Source: Clostridium sp. ZS2-4 (lineage in GTDB: Bacteria; Bacillota; Clostridia; Clostridiales; Clostridiaceae). Taken from it: a DNA stretch of 64,000 bases. Positions within the stretch are counted from its first letter, which is position 1, and every line of letters begins with the position of its first letter. The translations under genes were made by a program, and so were the position numbers. Shown in pieces: positions 46,456 to 55,945 of the stretch. The notes beneath the pieces were generated by a model, which was given only the letters and a program-made list of their open reading frames with translations, ran no database searches and had not been told where the DNA came from. The DNA lies in assembly GCF_026719745.1 (NCBI RefSeq), contig NZ_JAPPRQ010000027.1:124001-188000 (forward strand). The letters are read 5' to 3'.

Positions 46456-46701
46456 TCATGTTTTACTTATTATCAATTTTTCTTTCTCTTTTCTGCTCAT
46501 CTTTTTTATCTGGTACTCTCTTTTCATAGCTTGACTTTTAGTAATATATTGTTCAAAATATATTACTTTAACAGGAAGTCTTCCTCTAGTATACTTTGCA
46601 CCTTTCCCAGTATTATGAGCATTTATCCTTTTTTCCAAATCCTTTGTCCATCCTGTATAATAAGTTTTATCACTACATTCTAAAATATAAACATAATTCA
46701 T
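46456..46701 (-). CDS. GIY-YIG domain protein (UPF0213 type)
   Basis: An 81-residue stand-alone GIY-YIG domain: MNYVYILECSDKTYYTGWTKDLEKRINAHN with the YVYIL and YTGW signature and the conserved Arg in LEKRI. Such short proteins are predicted nucleases related to UvrC and Slx1, but their cellular role is unclear. A hairpin partly overlapping the gene end (46429-46464) looks like its terminator. Confidence 0.88.
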   Translation of the reverse strand: MNYVYILECSDKTYYTGWTKDLEKRINAHNTGKGAKYTRGRLPVKVIYFEQYITKSQAMKREYQIKKMSRKEKEKLIISKT

Positions 46702-46720
46702 TTTTATCTCCCTTTATAAT

Positions 46721-46764
46721 AACAATAAATCCAAAATTACCTAGGTAACCTTGGATTTATTGTT
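46721..46764. terminator. Long hairpin after the hydrogenase-chemoreceptor gene
   Basis: A perfect 14-bp stem (46721-46734 with 46751-46764). The loop holds a second palindrome (TTACCTAGGTAA). It lies 14 bases past the stop codon of the gene at 46779-48716 and upstream of the GIY-YIG gene. Confidence 0.8.
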
Positions 46765-46778
46765 ACTACAGTTAAAAT

Positions 46779-48716
46779 CTACTCTTGTGAAACTAATTTA
46801 GTTACTTCCATACTTAAATCTGATGTAGCCACAGATATTTCCTCAGCAGCTACTGTAACCTGTGAAGTAAGCTTAGCTGTTTCTTCAAATTTCTTATCCG
46901 CTTCTAATACCTCATTTACTATTTTTGTTAAAATTCTTTTTATGTCTTCTGTATATGGTTTTATTTTTTCAACTTCTTTCTTTGAATTATCAGCAAGTTT
47001 CTTTACTTCATTTGCAACAACTGCAAAGCCTCTTCCTGCTTCTCCTGCCCTTGCTGCTTCTATTTCTGCATTTAATGCAAGTAAATTAGTTTGTTCTGCT
47101 ATTGAATCTATTGATGCTGCTACCTCTTGGAAATTATCTGCTATTTTTGAGGACTGCTTTATTTCTTCGATTAATTTCTTAAACTCTTCATTCTGCACTT
47201 GGAATAATTCAAGTAAATTACCTGCCATTTTAGCAACCTCTTCATTTGTTACCTCCATTTCATTTATTGTTGCTGATATATTGATTGCCGCTTCTGAATT
47301 TTTCTTATGTTTTTCTTCTATTCTTTCCTTAATTACATTTACTTCTTCTAATGCTTCTTTAGCTTTTTCAGCCTCTTCTCCTGCTCTCTTATGCTCTTCT
47401 GTAACTAATATTTCTTTATAAAAATGACAATTCTCCGCTTTGTTCAATCCATTAAATATAGCTACAGCCATATGTTCGCAATTACCATAACCACAAGCTG
47501 AACAGTTATACAAATCACTATAAGAATACTTACCCATTGATTCATATATTTCTTTTAACTCTCTATCGCTCGGTTTTCTTATTTTATTGTTATGTGATAA
47601 ATTCTTATATTCTCTTCCATAAATACCTTCTCGCCAGTATTCATTCAGTACTTTTTCAAGAGTTTTCTTTGTTCTATACTTAGAAAATAATCCTTTTTTC
47701 TTATATCTCTCAATCATTTGTTTATTTCTTTTTTCTATTCTATTTTCTATTTCATCAGGCGACTTGTCGTGATTCAGCGTTCCCGGCCCTCCATTACATC
47801 CCATTTCACAATTTAAACAATCTAGCAGTACAGGAGCATGTCCTTGTTTTATCATCTCAGGTAACTTTTCTAAATACTCATAAATAGTATGAGTACCTTC
47901 TATTTTTCTTGTTAGCTTTACTATTTCAGGATTTTCTCTTTCTACCGTTCTCATTAATCCTCCTGGTGTAGAAAATAAAACAGCTCTTTCAGCAGGTGGA
48001 TTATCATAATCAACTTCAGGATATTTACTTAATTCTATATTATTTTCTTTTAGATATTTATCAATTGATTTATATGTTATGTTATAGCAGTCTACCCCTG
48101 TTTCGTCAAATTCTCTTTTCTTTGCTAAACAAGGGGAAATTACAGCTACTTTATGATTTCTATAAGTAGAATAATATTCTTTTATCATTTTTATTGTGTG
48201 CAGCATAGGACTATCACAAGGTGCTAAATATTCTAAAAGCTCAGGTTTATATACTTCTATATAATTCACTATTGAAGGGCACGGCTGAGCTATTACCATT
48301 TTAGGATTATTCTTATTTATATAATTCAAGTAGGAATTTACCGTAAGTTCTGCTCCAAAGCTTACATCAAATACAGCTTCCACTCCCATATTCTTCAACC
48401 AACCATTTAAGTTTAAATACTTCTCTGGAAAATTAGCTGCTACTGCTGGTGCTGCTATAGCAACCACTTTTACTCCATTCTTTATATCTCTCATAAAGCC
48501 ATCAAAATCATCTATATATTTTCTTGCACCATGGGTACACGCTGTGATACATTTGCCACACCCTATACACATATCTGAATTTATCTGAACATAATCTTTA
48601 CTTGCATCATTGCAATACTTTACAGGACAAGTGGTTATACAAGTATGACAATTCAAGCACTTTTCTCTATCTACTTCTATTACTTTTCTAAATGTATTTT
48701 CCAAAGCTTTCACCAT
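46779..48716 (-). CDS. Hydrogenase-like iron-sulfur protein fused to a chemoreceptor signalling domain
   Basis: A 645-residue soluble fusion. Residues 20-60 hold two 4Fe-4S motifs (Cys20, 23, 26, 30 and Cys50, 53, 56, 60). An [FeFe]-hydrogenase H-cluster-like domain follows (about 70-330) with degenerate motifs [20 protein letters not shown] and [15 protein letters not shown]. Next is another Cys motif, CSACGYGNC, around residue 400, then a coiled coil and a methyl-accepting chemotaxis signalling tip ([19 protein letters not shown]). No membrane segment is present. The layout matches putative sensory hydrogenases (groups C/D); H2 or redox sensing is inferred. The ATG at 48716 has a weak ribosome site and the start is uncertain. 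Confidence 0.88.
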   Translation of the reverse strand: MVKALENTFRKVIEVDREKCLNCHTCITTCPVKYCNDASKDYVQINSDMCIGCGKCITACTHGARKYIDDFDGFMRDIKNGVKVVAIAAPAVAANFPEKYLNLNGWLKNMGVEAVFDVSFGAELTVNSYLNYINKNNPKMVIAQPCPSIVNYIEVYKPELLEYLAPCDSPMLHTIKMIKEYYSTYRNHKVAVISPCLAKKREFDETGVDCYNITYKSIDKYLKENNIELSKYPEVDYDNPPAERAVLFSTPGGLMRTVERENPEIVKLTRKIEGTHTIYEYLEKLPEMIKQGHAPVLLDCLNCEMGCNGGPGTLNHDKSPDEIENRIEKRNKQMIERYKKKGLFSKYRTKKTLEKVLNEYWREGIYGREYKNLSHNNKIRKPSDRELKEIYESMGKYSYSDLYNCSACGYGNCEHMAVAIFNGLNKAENCHFYKEILVTEEHKRAGEEAEKAKEALEEVNVIKERIEEKHKKNSEAAINISATINEMEVTNEEVAKMAGNLLELFQVQNEEFKKLIEEIKQSSKIADNFQEVAASIDSIAEQTNLLALNAEIEAARAGEAGRGFAVVANEVKKLADNSKKEVEKIKPYTEDIKRILTKIVNEVLEADKKFEETAKLTSQVTVAAEEISVATSDLSMEVTKLVSQE

Positions 48717-49040
48717 CCCAATTTATGTATTTATTTGATATAAATTTGTTTTTGTTAATATTTTGGTTTTTTTCATTAGTTTATGTCTTATTATTACTTA
48801 ATGTAAATTTTAATGTGTTTAATTCAAATTATATCATATTTTTTAATACTTTTGAGAATATTTCAATAATTCTGTACGAATTTATTATATGATTAAAAAA
48901 TTGTATTCTTAACTTGACCCAATAAGTAACTAAAAAAGTATATAAAAAAGCCTCAAATTTGATATTGTATAGTTTTCAAACAACTCAAAATCAAAATGAG
49001 ACTTCTTTTTCTATGAATAGTTATAGATAAAATTTTTTTA
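48717..49040. other. AT-rich intergenic region with a weak hairpin
   Basis: About 324 bases with no gene. On the right, imperfect arms around 48950-48963 and 48990-49003 (GCCTCAAATTTGAT and ATCAAAATGAGAC) may end the exonuclease III transcript on the minus strand. The left half should contain the promoter of the hydrogenase-chemoreceptor gene; none could be assigned with confidence. Confidence 0.45.
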
Positions 49041-49793
49041 TTATTTTATGACTAACTCAATAGGACAATGATCTGATCCAAGTATATTAGAATATATGTC
49101 TGCACTTATAAGTCTATCCTTCATTCTCTCTGACACACAAAAATAGTCTATACGCCATCCTGCATTATTAGTTCTTGCATTGAATCTATAGGACCACCAA
49201 CTATATACCCCTTCTCTATCTGGATAAAAATAACGATAAGTATCTATAAATCCTGTATTTAAAAACTCAGTAAATTTATTTCTTTCTTCATCCGTAAATC
49301 CCGCATTTTTTCTATTTGTTTTAGGATTCTTAAGGTCTATTTCCTTATGTGCAACATTCAAATCTCCACATATAATTACAGGCTTAATTCCATCTAAGAC
49401 TCTTATATACTCTCTAAAGTCATCTTCCCACTGCATCCTATAATCCAGCCTGGCCAGTTTTTGCTGTGAATTAGGAGTATACACTGTCACAAAATAAAAA
49501 TCATCAAACTCTAAGGTAATTACTCTTCCCTCTTTATCATGTTCATCTTTATTTATGCCATAGCTAACACCAATAGGTTTTTTTTTAGTAAATATTGCTG
49601 TACCTGAATACCCTTTTTTATCTGCATAATTCCAATACTGATAACGTCCTTCTAATTCTAAATTTATTTGTCCTTCTTGTAATTTGCTTTCTTGAATACA
49701 AAAAATATCTGCATCTACTTCTTTAAAATAATCTAAGAACCCCTTCTGAACGCAAGCCCTAATTCCATTAACATTCCATGAAATTAACTTCAT
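49041..49793 (-). CDS. xth: Exodeoxyribonuclease III
   Basis: A 250-residue AP endonuclease/3'-exonuclease for base-excision repair. Catalytic and metal-binding motifs are intact: MKLISWNVNGIRAC, DIFCIQESKL, VYTPNS, ICGDLNVAH, and the C-terminal RIDYFCVSERMKD and LGSDHCPIEL. The open frame starts at 49814, but the ATG at 49793 has GGGGAGGGA upstream and gives the family's first residues MKLISWN. It follows the PocR kinase gene by 27 bases on the same strand. Confidence 0.96.
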   Translation of the reverse strand: MKLISWNVNGIRACVQKGFLDYFKEVDADIFCIQESKLQEGQINLELEGRYQYWNYADKKGYSGTAIFTKKKPIGVSYGINKDEHDKEGRVITLEFDDFYFVTVYTPNSQQKLARLDYRMQWEDDFREYIRVLDGIKPVIICGDLNVAHKEIDLKNPKTNRKNAGFTDEERNKFTEFLNTGFIDTYRYFYPDREGVYSWWSYRFNARTNNAGWRIDYFCVSERMKDRLISADIYSNILGSDHCPIELVIK

Positions 49794-49820
49794 GTAGTTC
49801 CCTCCCCTTATCAATGTGCT

Positions 49821-51665
49821 TTATACATATATATCTGAAAACTCAATTTTCACTTTTTCTATATTATTATTTTCGCTGTAACTATTATTTTCTATTTTTA
49901 TATTTTGTGATAATACTTTAACTGGTAATTCTATGATAAATTCAGTTCCTTTTTCCAACATGCTATTAACATGAATATCTCCTTCATGCATTTCAACGAT
50001 AGACTTAACAAGAGCTAATCCTATACCACTTCCTTCACTTTGTCTAGATAAAGATTTATCTACTTGTATAAATCTTTCAAAAATCTGTTTCTGCTTTTCT
50101 TCTGGTATTCCAATACCTGTATCTTTTACTGAAATAATTATACTTTGTCCCTTGTCCAAAATATTTACAAAAATTTTTCCTCCTGATTTTGTAAACTTTA
50201 CAGCATTAGAAAGTAAGTTTAGCATAATTCTTTCAATTTTATCTGGATCACAAGCTAATGTTTTTTCTTCAATATCAGTATCAAATATGAGATTTATACC
50301 TATACTCTCTACATATTCCACAACTGATAGTGTTATATCTTCAACAACCTTTACAATATCACAATTTACTAAATCTATTTTAAAGTATCCTGAATCAATT
50401 TTTGTAATATCTAATAGATTATTAACTAATCTTATCAATCTAAAACAATTTTGTCTCATTATACCTAAATATTTTTTAGTTTTATTTTTACTATCATTAT
50501 CAAATATTTCAATATTTTTTAACATAGAATTGGTAATCTGTACTGCACTAAATATTACATTTATTGGTGTTTTCAATTCATGAGAAATGTTTGAAAAGAA
50601 TTCTGTTTTCAGTCTATCATACTCAAGCGTCTCTTCTAATAAAATAGTTTTTTCTTTTACCTTTTCATTTAATTTTTTCAAGTTTTTTCGTTCAGAAATA
50701 TCTCTACAAACTTCTAAAATCAATTTTTCTCCATTATCAGTAATAGTAGTCACTACTGTCTCTACTTCTAAAATTTTTCCATCTTTCTTACGAATATATT
50801 TTTCTTCCATTAAAGGCACAAAGCCTTCTTTTTCTATGAATTTTAAATACTTTTGATAACCATCTTCATAATCTGGATGTACATCAATAAAATTTGATAA
50901 TTTCTTTCCAATAATCTGTTCTGGATTATCTATCTTAAGATACTTTGCACATACCTTATTTGCAAATAAAATAGTCTCTTTATTTCGTACAATAATACTA
51001 TAAGGCAATATCTGTAAAAGATTTCTGTATTTCCCTTCACTTTCTTTAAGCTGTTCATTTGCTTTAACTAATTCATGGGTACGTTGAGCCACCCTCTTTT
51101 CTAATATTTCATTATACTTTTGAAGTTTTTCTTCAGCTTCTCTCTGTTTTAACTGATTCAATCCCATAGTAGAAAACATTTCTGCCAATTTTGCATAATA
51201 TCTTATACAGGTTTCAAGTTTATCTTTTGAAATAATTGGGACACATGATAATGCCTCTAAATATGCATCTACATCATAGCCAAACTCAACTGCTTGTTTT
51301 CTAAAGTATTCCTCATCAGATTCTTCCAAAAAAAAATGACCACAAAATAAATTAGCAATATGTTCTCCTTCAACTATAATAGGTGCAACTGCTTCCATAA
51401 TACCATTTGGACATTTATACATATAATACTCTTCTCTTTTTTCATTTAATCTATTTACTACAGATTTATCACTTCGTCTGCACCTTACTTCACTTACTGG
51501 ATTTGCTCTATGAAATTTTGTACAAATATCCTGCCATCCTATACCGCTTAATATATTACCTTCAAGATCTAAAAGTCCATATGGAATTTTAGTTATAGCA
51601 TAAAAATCACTCATAAGCTTTTCAATTTTTTCTATATCTATAATGTTCGTAACTTTGTATTTCAC
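49821..51665 (-). CDS. PocR-PAS sensor histidine kinase
   Basis: A 614-residue soluble kinase. Residues about 1-165 are a PocR-type ligand-binding domain (ITKIPYGLLDLEGNILSG, FHRANPVSEVRCR, IANLFCGHFFLE). A coiled coil leads to a PAS domain (about 210-335), then HisKA with phospho-His in FFSNISHELKTPINVIF (about 365) and an ATPase domain with NLLSNAVKFTKSGG, DTGIGIPEEKQ and GSGIGLALVKSI. No membrane segment is present. PocR domains are thought to bind small hydrocarbon derivatives. No response regulator gene is adjacent, so it is an orphan kinase. Confidence 0.92.
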   Translation of the reverse strand: MKYKVTNIIDIEKIEKLMSDFYAITKIPYGLLDLEGNILSGIGWQDICTKFHRANPVSEVRCRRSDKSVVNRLNEKREEYYMYKCPNGIMEAVAPIIVEGEHIANLFCGHFFLEESDEEYFRKQAVEFGYDVDAYLEALSCVPIISKDKLETCIRYYAKLAEMFSTMGLNQLKQREAEEKLQKYNEILEKRVAQRTHELVKANEQLKESEGKYRNLLQILPYSIIVRNKETILFANKVCAKYLKIDNPEQIIGKKLSNFIDVHPDYEDGYQKYLKFIEKEGFVPLMEEKYIRKKDGKILEVETVVTTITDNGEKLILEVCRDISERKNLKKLNEKVKEKTILLEETLEYDRLKTEFFSNISHELKTPINVIFSAVQITNSMLKNIEIFDNDSKNKTKKYLGIMRQNCFRLIRLVNNLLDITKIDSGYFKIDLVNCDIVKVVEDITLSVVEYVESIGINLIFDTDIEEKTLACDPDKIERIMLNLLSNAVKFTKSGGKIFVNILDKGQSIIISVKDTGIGIPEEKQKQIFERFIQVDKSLSRQSEGSGIGLALVKSIVEMHEGDIHVNSMLEKGTEFIIELPVKVLSQNIKIENNSYSENNNIEKVKIEFSDIYV

Positions 51666-51908
51666 ACCTTTTCAGCTCCTTGTGGTCTTAAATCAAATAT
51701 TGCATTATAATACTTGGTTTAAAATTTACGTTTCTTTCATAGCTTACTTAATTTTCTATACTTGTTAAATTAATTAACAATTTACATTATATCATTATTC
51801 ATAATACGCCCTCAATGGCTTTTTAAATCTTTTATAAAGTACTAATTTGTCCTCCAGTATATAGAACTATTTTATTTTCTCCATCACTAAAGTTAATCAC
51901 CAGACAAA
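51666..51908. other. Intergenic region, no gene seen
   Basis: With the terminator that follows, this makes a 309-base gap upstream of the PocR kinase. It is AT-rich and must include that gene's promoter. I see no coding stretch or riboswitch. Confidence 0.45.
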
Positions 51909-51953
51909 AGCCATGTAGTAAATAAGCTTTCCACTATTATTTACTACATGGCT
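51909..51953 (-). terminator. Terminator T1, duplicate of T2
   Basis: A perfect 16-bp stem (51909-51924 with 51938-51953). Its right arm and the next 17 bases (51939-51970, 32 bases) are identical to 53441-53472 at terminator T2. It ends the transcript of the decayed gene. Confidence 0.85.
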
Positions 51954-51974
51954 CTTAAATCAAATTTATTATTT

Positions 51975-53369
51975 TTAATGTTTATTCTTTATGGCCGTTT
52001 TTAAATATAACATTTCATCAAGCTTTTTTAATACAACTTCACTTATTTCTGTAGTACTTTGTATTTTTACACATTTTAATTGTGGATTAAATGAAGGCCT
52101 TTTCTTTAAATGAATATCAAGTTTCCTACATATATTTTCTGCTATATTTAATATTTCATTTTGATTATAGCTATCAGTTACTTCTATATTCCATCCACTA
52201 ATTCTAGCTAATTCATTAATCTTATTTATATTTATATTTCCTGCTTCTGGTGATATAAATGTAAGTTTCATAAACCCAATCCTTATTATACTTTTTTTAT
52301 ACGGTTTAAATAATTCATCTTTAAAGCCTGTCTTTTTATAAAATTCCTCTTGTATATCTGATATATCCTTTTCTCCATTTAATTTTACTATAATTTTATT
52401 TTCACCAATATGATGTGATATTTTGCTTACCAGTTCATAACCTATAAGTTCTTTTATTAACCCATCAACAGCTGCGAAATTAGTCTGTTCATTGATTTCT
52501 ATATTCCATTTAAGTTCTAAACTTAAATCATGTACTTCTGTTTGTGTTGGTTCTTTATCCTGAAGCTTTTTATTTAGTTCATGTCCATTAACTGGTAAAA
52601 ACATAAATAACCTTTTGTTATCCTGTTCAAAATATACAGTTTCAATAAGTAATTTTTGAATATATTCTATTTTGTCCTTACTTATAACTTTTTCTCCCCA
52701 TATGCAAAGTAAGTCTTCTGATGTAAATGCTCTCTCACCATAATTATCTATTATAAACCTTCTTAATTCTTTTAATTTTTCTGCATCTATATCATCATTT
52801 CTATTCATTTTATAATTTAAGCTCTTTCTTAACTGTTTTCTTGGTTTTATTATATTTATTTCATAAGAATCTCCTACTCTTGGTATATAAGTCCTTGTAC
52901 TAGACAGAACTAGAAACAATAATAAAAGGTTCTTTTGATTTTAATATTTCATCTCTATTATATTATCATCATATGTTGATTCAACTATTGCAACATCTGG
53001 TCTAAGTTTAGGAAATTTAGCCCCTTCAACTGCTATTTGTGGAAATAATGAAAAATCTCCACTATAAAAAAGACTTCCTTCATCAGATATTAAATAAACA
53101 CGTGCTGCTCCTGGTATATGCCCCGCCATATAAAATATTACTTTTATATCTTCAAAAATTTTGAACTCCGTTTCAAAATTATAAGTATATGTTCTATTTA
53201 ACACATCTTCTACATTAGATTCACTATAAAGAGGTATTTCAACTTCTCTTCCATTCATAATTTTTATACTATCGTAAAGTAAAACCCTCATCAAATCCTT
53301 TGTCATGTTGTTACAATAAATTTTGGCTAAAGGATATTCTTTTGCTATAACAGGAATGATATATTCATC
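51975..53369 (-). pseudogene. Decayed metallo-beta-lactamase (beta-CASP-type) gene
   Basis: Two open stretches in one frame are separated by a stop at 52943-52941. The upstream part (53369-52944) reads DEYIIPVIAKEYPLAKIYC and, after the ATG at 53306, MTKDLM through GHIPGAARVYLI, FYSGDFS and VAIVESTYDD. This is the second half of a metallo-beta-lactamase core; the normal N-terminus with the HxHxDH zinc motif is missing, cut by an in-frame stop at 53372-53370. The downstream part (52919-51975, 314 codons) is a C-terminal region; the beta-CASP domain expected between the parts is essentially missing. An out-of-frame KEPFIIVSSS stretch lies at the junction. Duplicate terminators flank the remnant. 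Confidence 0.75.
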
Positions 53370-53410
53370 TTAAATACGTCCTCTCTTTTAAATATTCTAT
53401 CCTTGCAAAA

Positions 53411-53456
53411 GAGCCATGCAGCAAATCAGGTTTCACCCGCATTTACTACATGGCTC
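53411..53456 (-). terminator. Terminator T2 after glmS, duplicate of T1
   Basis: The arms 53411-53426 and 53441-53456 form a 16-bp stem in the minus-strand transcript, with two G-U pairs. The same sequence family as T1 at 51909-51953. Confidence 0.8.
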
Positions 53457-53521
53457 TTAAATCAAATTTATTTTTTACTTATACATATAACACACACTTT
53501 TTGTTATATGTATAACTTTTC

Positions 53522-55348
53522 CTATTCTACTGTAACTGATTTAGCTAGGTTTCTTGGCTTGTCTACGTCACAGCCTTTTTCTATTGAAACATAGTAAGAT
53601 AAAAGTTGTAGTGGTATAACTGAAAGTATTGGAGCTAATATTGCCTTAACTCTTGGAATGTAGATTGCTGAATCTACAGTCTTTTCAATTACATCGTGAC
53701 CTTCCATAGCTATTCCTATAACATTTGCTCCTCTTGTTTTAACTTCTTTGATATTGCTTAGCATTTTATCAAATAAGTATTCTTGAGTTGCAAGAGCTAT
53801 TACCTTTGTTCCTTCTTCTATTAAAGCAATTGGTCCATGCTTTAATTCTCCACCTGCATAAGCTTCTGAATGAATATAAGATATTTCTTTAAGCTTTAAT
53901 GAACCTTCCATAGCTACTGCATAATCAAGTCCTCTTCCTAAGAAATACATATCTTTATCCATGCAGATTTTTTTAGCAAAGTCTTTAATTAAATCTTTAT
54001 GATTTAAAACTTCTGCTGCTTTTTCAGAAAGATTTAAAAGTCCGCATTTTATTTTTTCTATTTCTGATTCTCTTACGCTTCCTTTATTTTCAGCAAGATA
54101 TAAAGCTATTATATACATTGCAATAAGTTGAGTTACATATGCTTTTGTTGAAGCAACAGCAATTTCTGGTCCTGCCCAAGTGTATAAAACATCATCTGCT
54201 TCTCTTGAAACTGAACTTCCAACTACATTTGTAACAGCTATAACCCTAGCATTTTCAGCTTTAGCAAGTCTTAATGCAGCAAGTGTATCTGCTGTTTCTC
54301 CTGATTGGCTTATAACAATCATAAGAGTTCTTTCATTTATAAGTGGTTCTCTATATCTGAATTCTGAAGCTACTTCTACTTCTACAGGTATTTTAGCAAG
54401 CTTTTCTATAGCAGTTTTACCAACCAATCCTGCATGATAAGCAGTTCCACATGCAACTATATATATTTTGTCTATGTCTGCTATTTGTTCCTTTGTAAGA
54501 GTTATACTATCTAGACTTATTTTTTGTCCTTTAACTACTCTTGATGTTAAAGTATCTTTTATTGCCTTTGGCTGCTCATGGATTTCTTTAAGCATAAAGT
54601 GTTCATATCCACCCTTTTCAGCAGCATCTGCATCCCATGTTACATGGTATATTTCTTTTTCTATTTTTTGTTTGTTTTCATCTAGGATAGTTACTCCATT
54701 TTCATCAATAAGTACAAATTCATTATCCTCAAGCAGATATACTTCTCTTGTGTAATTTAAAACTGCTGGTATATCTGATGCAATAAAGCTCTCACCTTCA
54801 CCAACACCTACTATTAATGGACTATCTTTTCTAACGGCTATAAGTTTGTCTGGCTCATTTTTGCAAATTACTCCTACCGCATAGCTTCCTTCCATTTTCT
54901 TAATAGCCTTCATTACTGCATCTAAAAGGTCTCCTTCATAGTAGTAATCTACAAGATGCGGTATAACCTCCGTATCTGTTTCTGATTGAAATTTATATCC
55001 TTCTGATGTTAACCAATCTCTTAAAACAAGGTAGTTTTCAATAATACCATTATGAACTACAGCTATTGTTCCATCTCCATTAGTATGTGGATGTGAATTT
55101 ACATCAGATGGTTCTCCATGAGTTGCCCATCTAGTATGTCCAATTCCTATAGCTCCATTTAAAATATGCTGGCTAAGCTTGTCTTCTAGATTAGCAAGTC
55201 TTCCCTTGCATTTCTTTACATCTATATTTCCATCTTCAATAACAGCAACTCCAGCAGAATCATATCCTCTATACTCTAACTTTGATAGTCCTTCTACTAA
55301 AATTTCTGCTGCTTTCTTATTTCCTAAATATCCAACTATTCCGCACAT
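53522..55348 (-). CDS. glmS: Glutamine--fructose-6-phosphate aminotransferase
   Basis: A 608-residue enzyme making glucosamine 6-phosphate, the first step toward UDP-GlcNAc. The N-terminal glutaminase starts MCGIVGYLG, leaving Cys as the catalytic nucleophile, followed by HTRWATHGEP. Two SIS domains follow (IVACGTAYHAGL, VISQSGETADTL), and the protein ends in DKPRNLAKSVTVE, as usual for GlmS. Its leader carries a glmS ribozyme with an unusual P1 insert, so the mRNA should be cleaved when glucosamine 6-phosphate is high. glmM lies upstream on the same strand. Confidence 0.98.
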   Translation of the reverse strand: MCGIVGYLGNKKAAEILVEGLSKLEYRGYDSAGVAVIEDGNIDVKKCKGRLANLEDKLSQHILNGAIGIGHTRWATHGEPSDVNSHPHTNGDGTIAVVHNGIIENYLVLRDWLTSEGYKFQSETDTEVIPHLVDYYYEGDLLDAVMKAIKKMEGSYAVGVICKNEPDKLIAVRKDSPLIVGVGEGESFIASDIPAVLNYTREVYLLEDNEFVLIDENGVTILDENKQKIEKEIYHVTWDADAAEKGGYEHFMLKEIHEQPKAIKDTLTSRVVKGQKISLDSITLTKEQIADIDKIYIVACGTAYHAGLVGKTAIEKLAKIPVEVEVASEFRYREPLINERTLMIVISQSGETADTLAALRLAKAENARVIAVTNVVGSSVSREADDVLYTWAGPEIAVASTKAYVTQLIAMYIIALYLAENKGSVRESEIEKIKCGLLNLSEKAAEVLNHKDLIKDFAKKICMDKDMYFLGRGLDYAVAMEGSLKLKEISYIHSEAYAGGELKHGPIALIEEGTKVIALATQEYLFDKMLSNIKEVKTRGANVIGIAMEGHDVIEKTVDSAIYIPRVKAILAPILSVIPLQLLSYYVSIEKGCDVDKPRNLAKSVTVE

Positions 55349-55420
55349 AATTTATTCTCCCTTTTTAAATTAATTTTCAAATATAAGGGAAGCCTTTATT
55401 CATATTCAATTTTCAGTACC

Positions 55421-55738
55421 CGACTGAATTTGTACTAAAAATCACTTTTCAGATTTATCAGTCTCTAACGGTAGTACTCTACCGTGGGGCATCCGCCGAA
55501 TCCTCGATACTCCCCATCCTCGTCAACTTAAGTGAGCCTCCAAATCTTTGATTTGGTAAGGCGAACTTACTCAGCAGGACTCTGCTGAGTTTCCTTTAAT
55601 CTTTTAATCTTTGATTTGGTAAGGCGAACTTACTCAAGCCTTAGCTTGAGTTTCATTTAACCTTTAAATCTCTGATTTTGTGATGATCGCTTACTCAGAC
55701 GTTAGTCTGAGTTTCCTTATCACTTAAGTTCTGGCGCT
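55421..55738 (-). ncRNA. glmS ribozyme/riboswitch with a greatly enlarged P1
   Basis: On the minus strand the ribozyme core is intact: GCGCCAGAAC from 55737 (expected cleavage just 5' of the first G, between 55738 and 55737), GTTGACGAGGATGGGG, TATCGA, TTCGGCGGATGCCCC, the P3 hairpin CGGTAG-AGTA-CTACCG, then P4 GACTGA/TCAGTC enclosing AAATC/GATTT. P1 is 10 bp, AACTTAAGTG with CACTTAAGTT (55730-55721 and 55534-55525), but its loop is 186 nt. The whole is about 318 nt instead of roughly 150-170. It should self-cleave with glucosamine 6-phosphate to lower glmS expression. Confidence 0.95.
55535..55720 (-). repeat. Three 61-nt tandem RNA modules in the ribozyme P1 loop
   Basis: Hairpins start at 55712, 55651 and 55590, exactly 61 nt apart: ACTCAGAC-TAAC-GTCTGAGT, ACTCAAGC-TAAG-GCTTGAGT and ACTCAGCAG-AGTC-CTGCTGAGT. 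Both sides of each stem differ in step, i.e. compensatory change. Each is preceded by GAA and followed by TAAG. Modules 2 and 3 continue TTCGCCTTACCAAATCAAAG, where GTAAG can pair with CTTAC and AAATC with GATTT. Module 1 has diverged in that part. No open frame crosses it. Confidence 0.92.
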
Positions 55739-55817
55739 TTTATATAATTTTATTACTATCCTCCTTCCCCAAACTTACTTCTTTGAAAATTGTCTACACT
55801 TTCAAGCTTCCTTCAAT

Positions 55818-55846
55818 ATTATATTTGACATTATATTATACGTCAA
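55818..55846 (-). promoter_or_regulatory. Likely sigma-A promoter of glmS
   Basis: TTGACG (55846-55841), 17 bases, TATAAT (55823-55818) on the minus strand, about 80 bases upstream of the ribozyme cleavage site. It implies a leader of roughly 460 nt before glmS. Confidence 0.75.
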
Positions 55847-55945
55847 TAAAATTAATTTTGTTTCACAATTATTTAATAATTATGAAATAAATTTTGAAAA
55901 TTCATACAATATATTCCTTATAAACAAAGTACTTATAAAGTTAAA

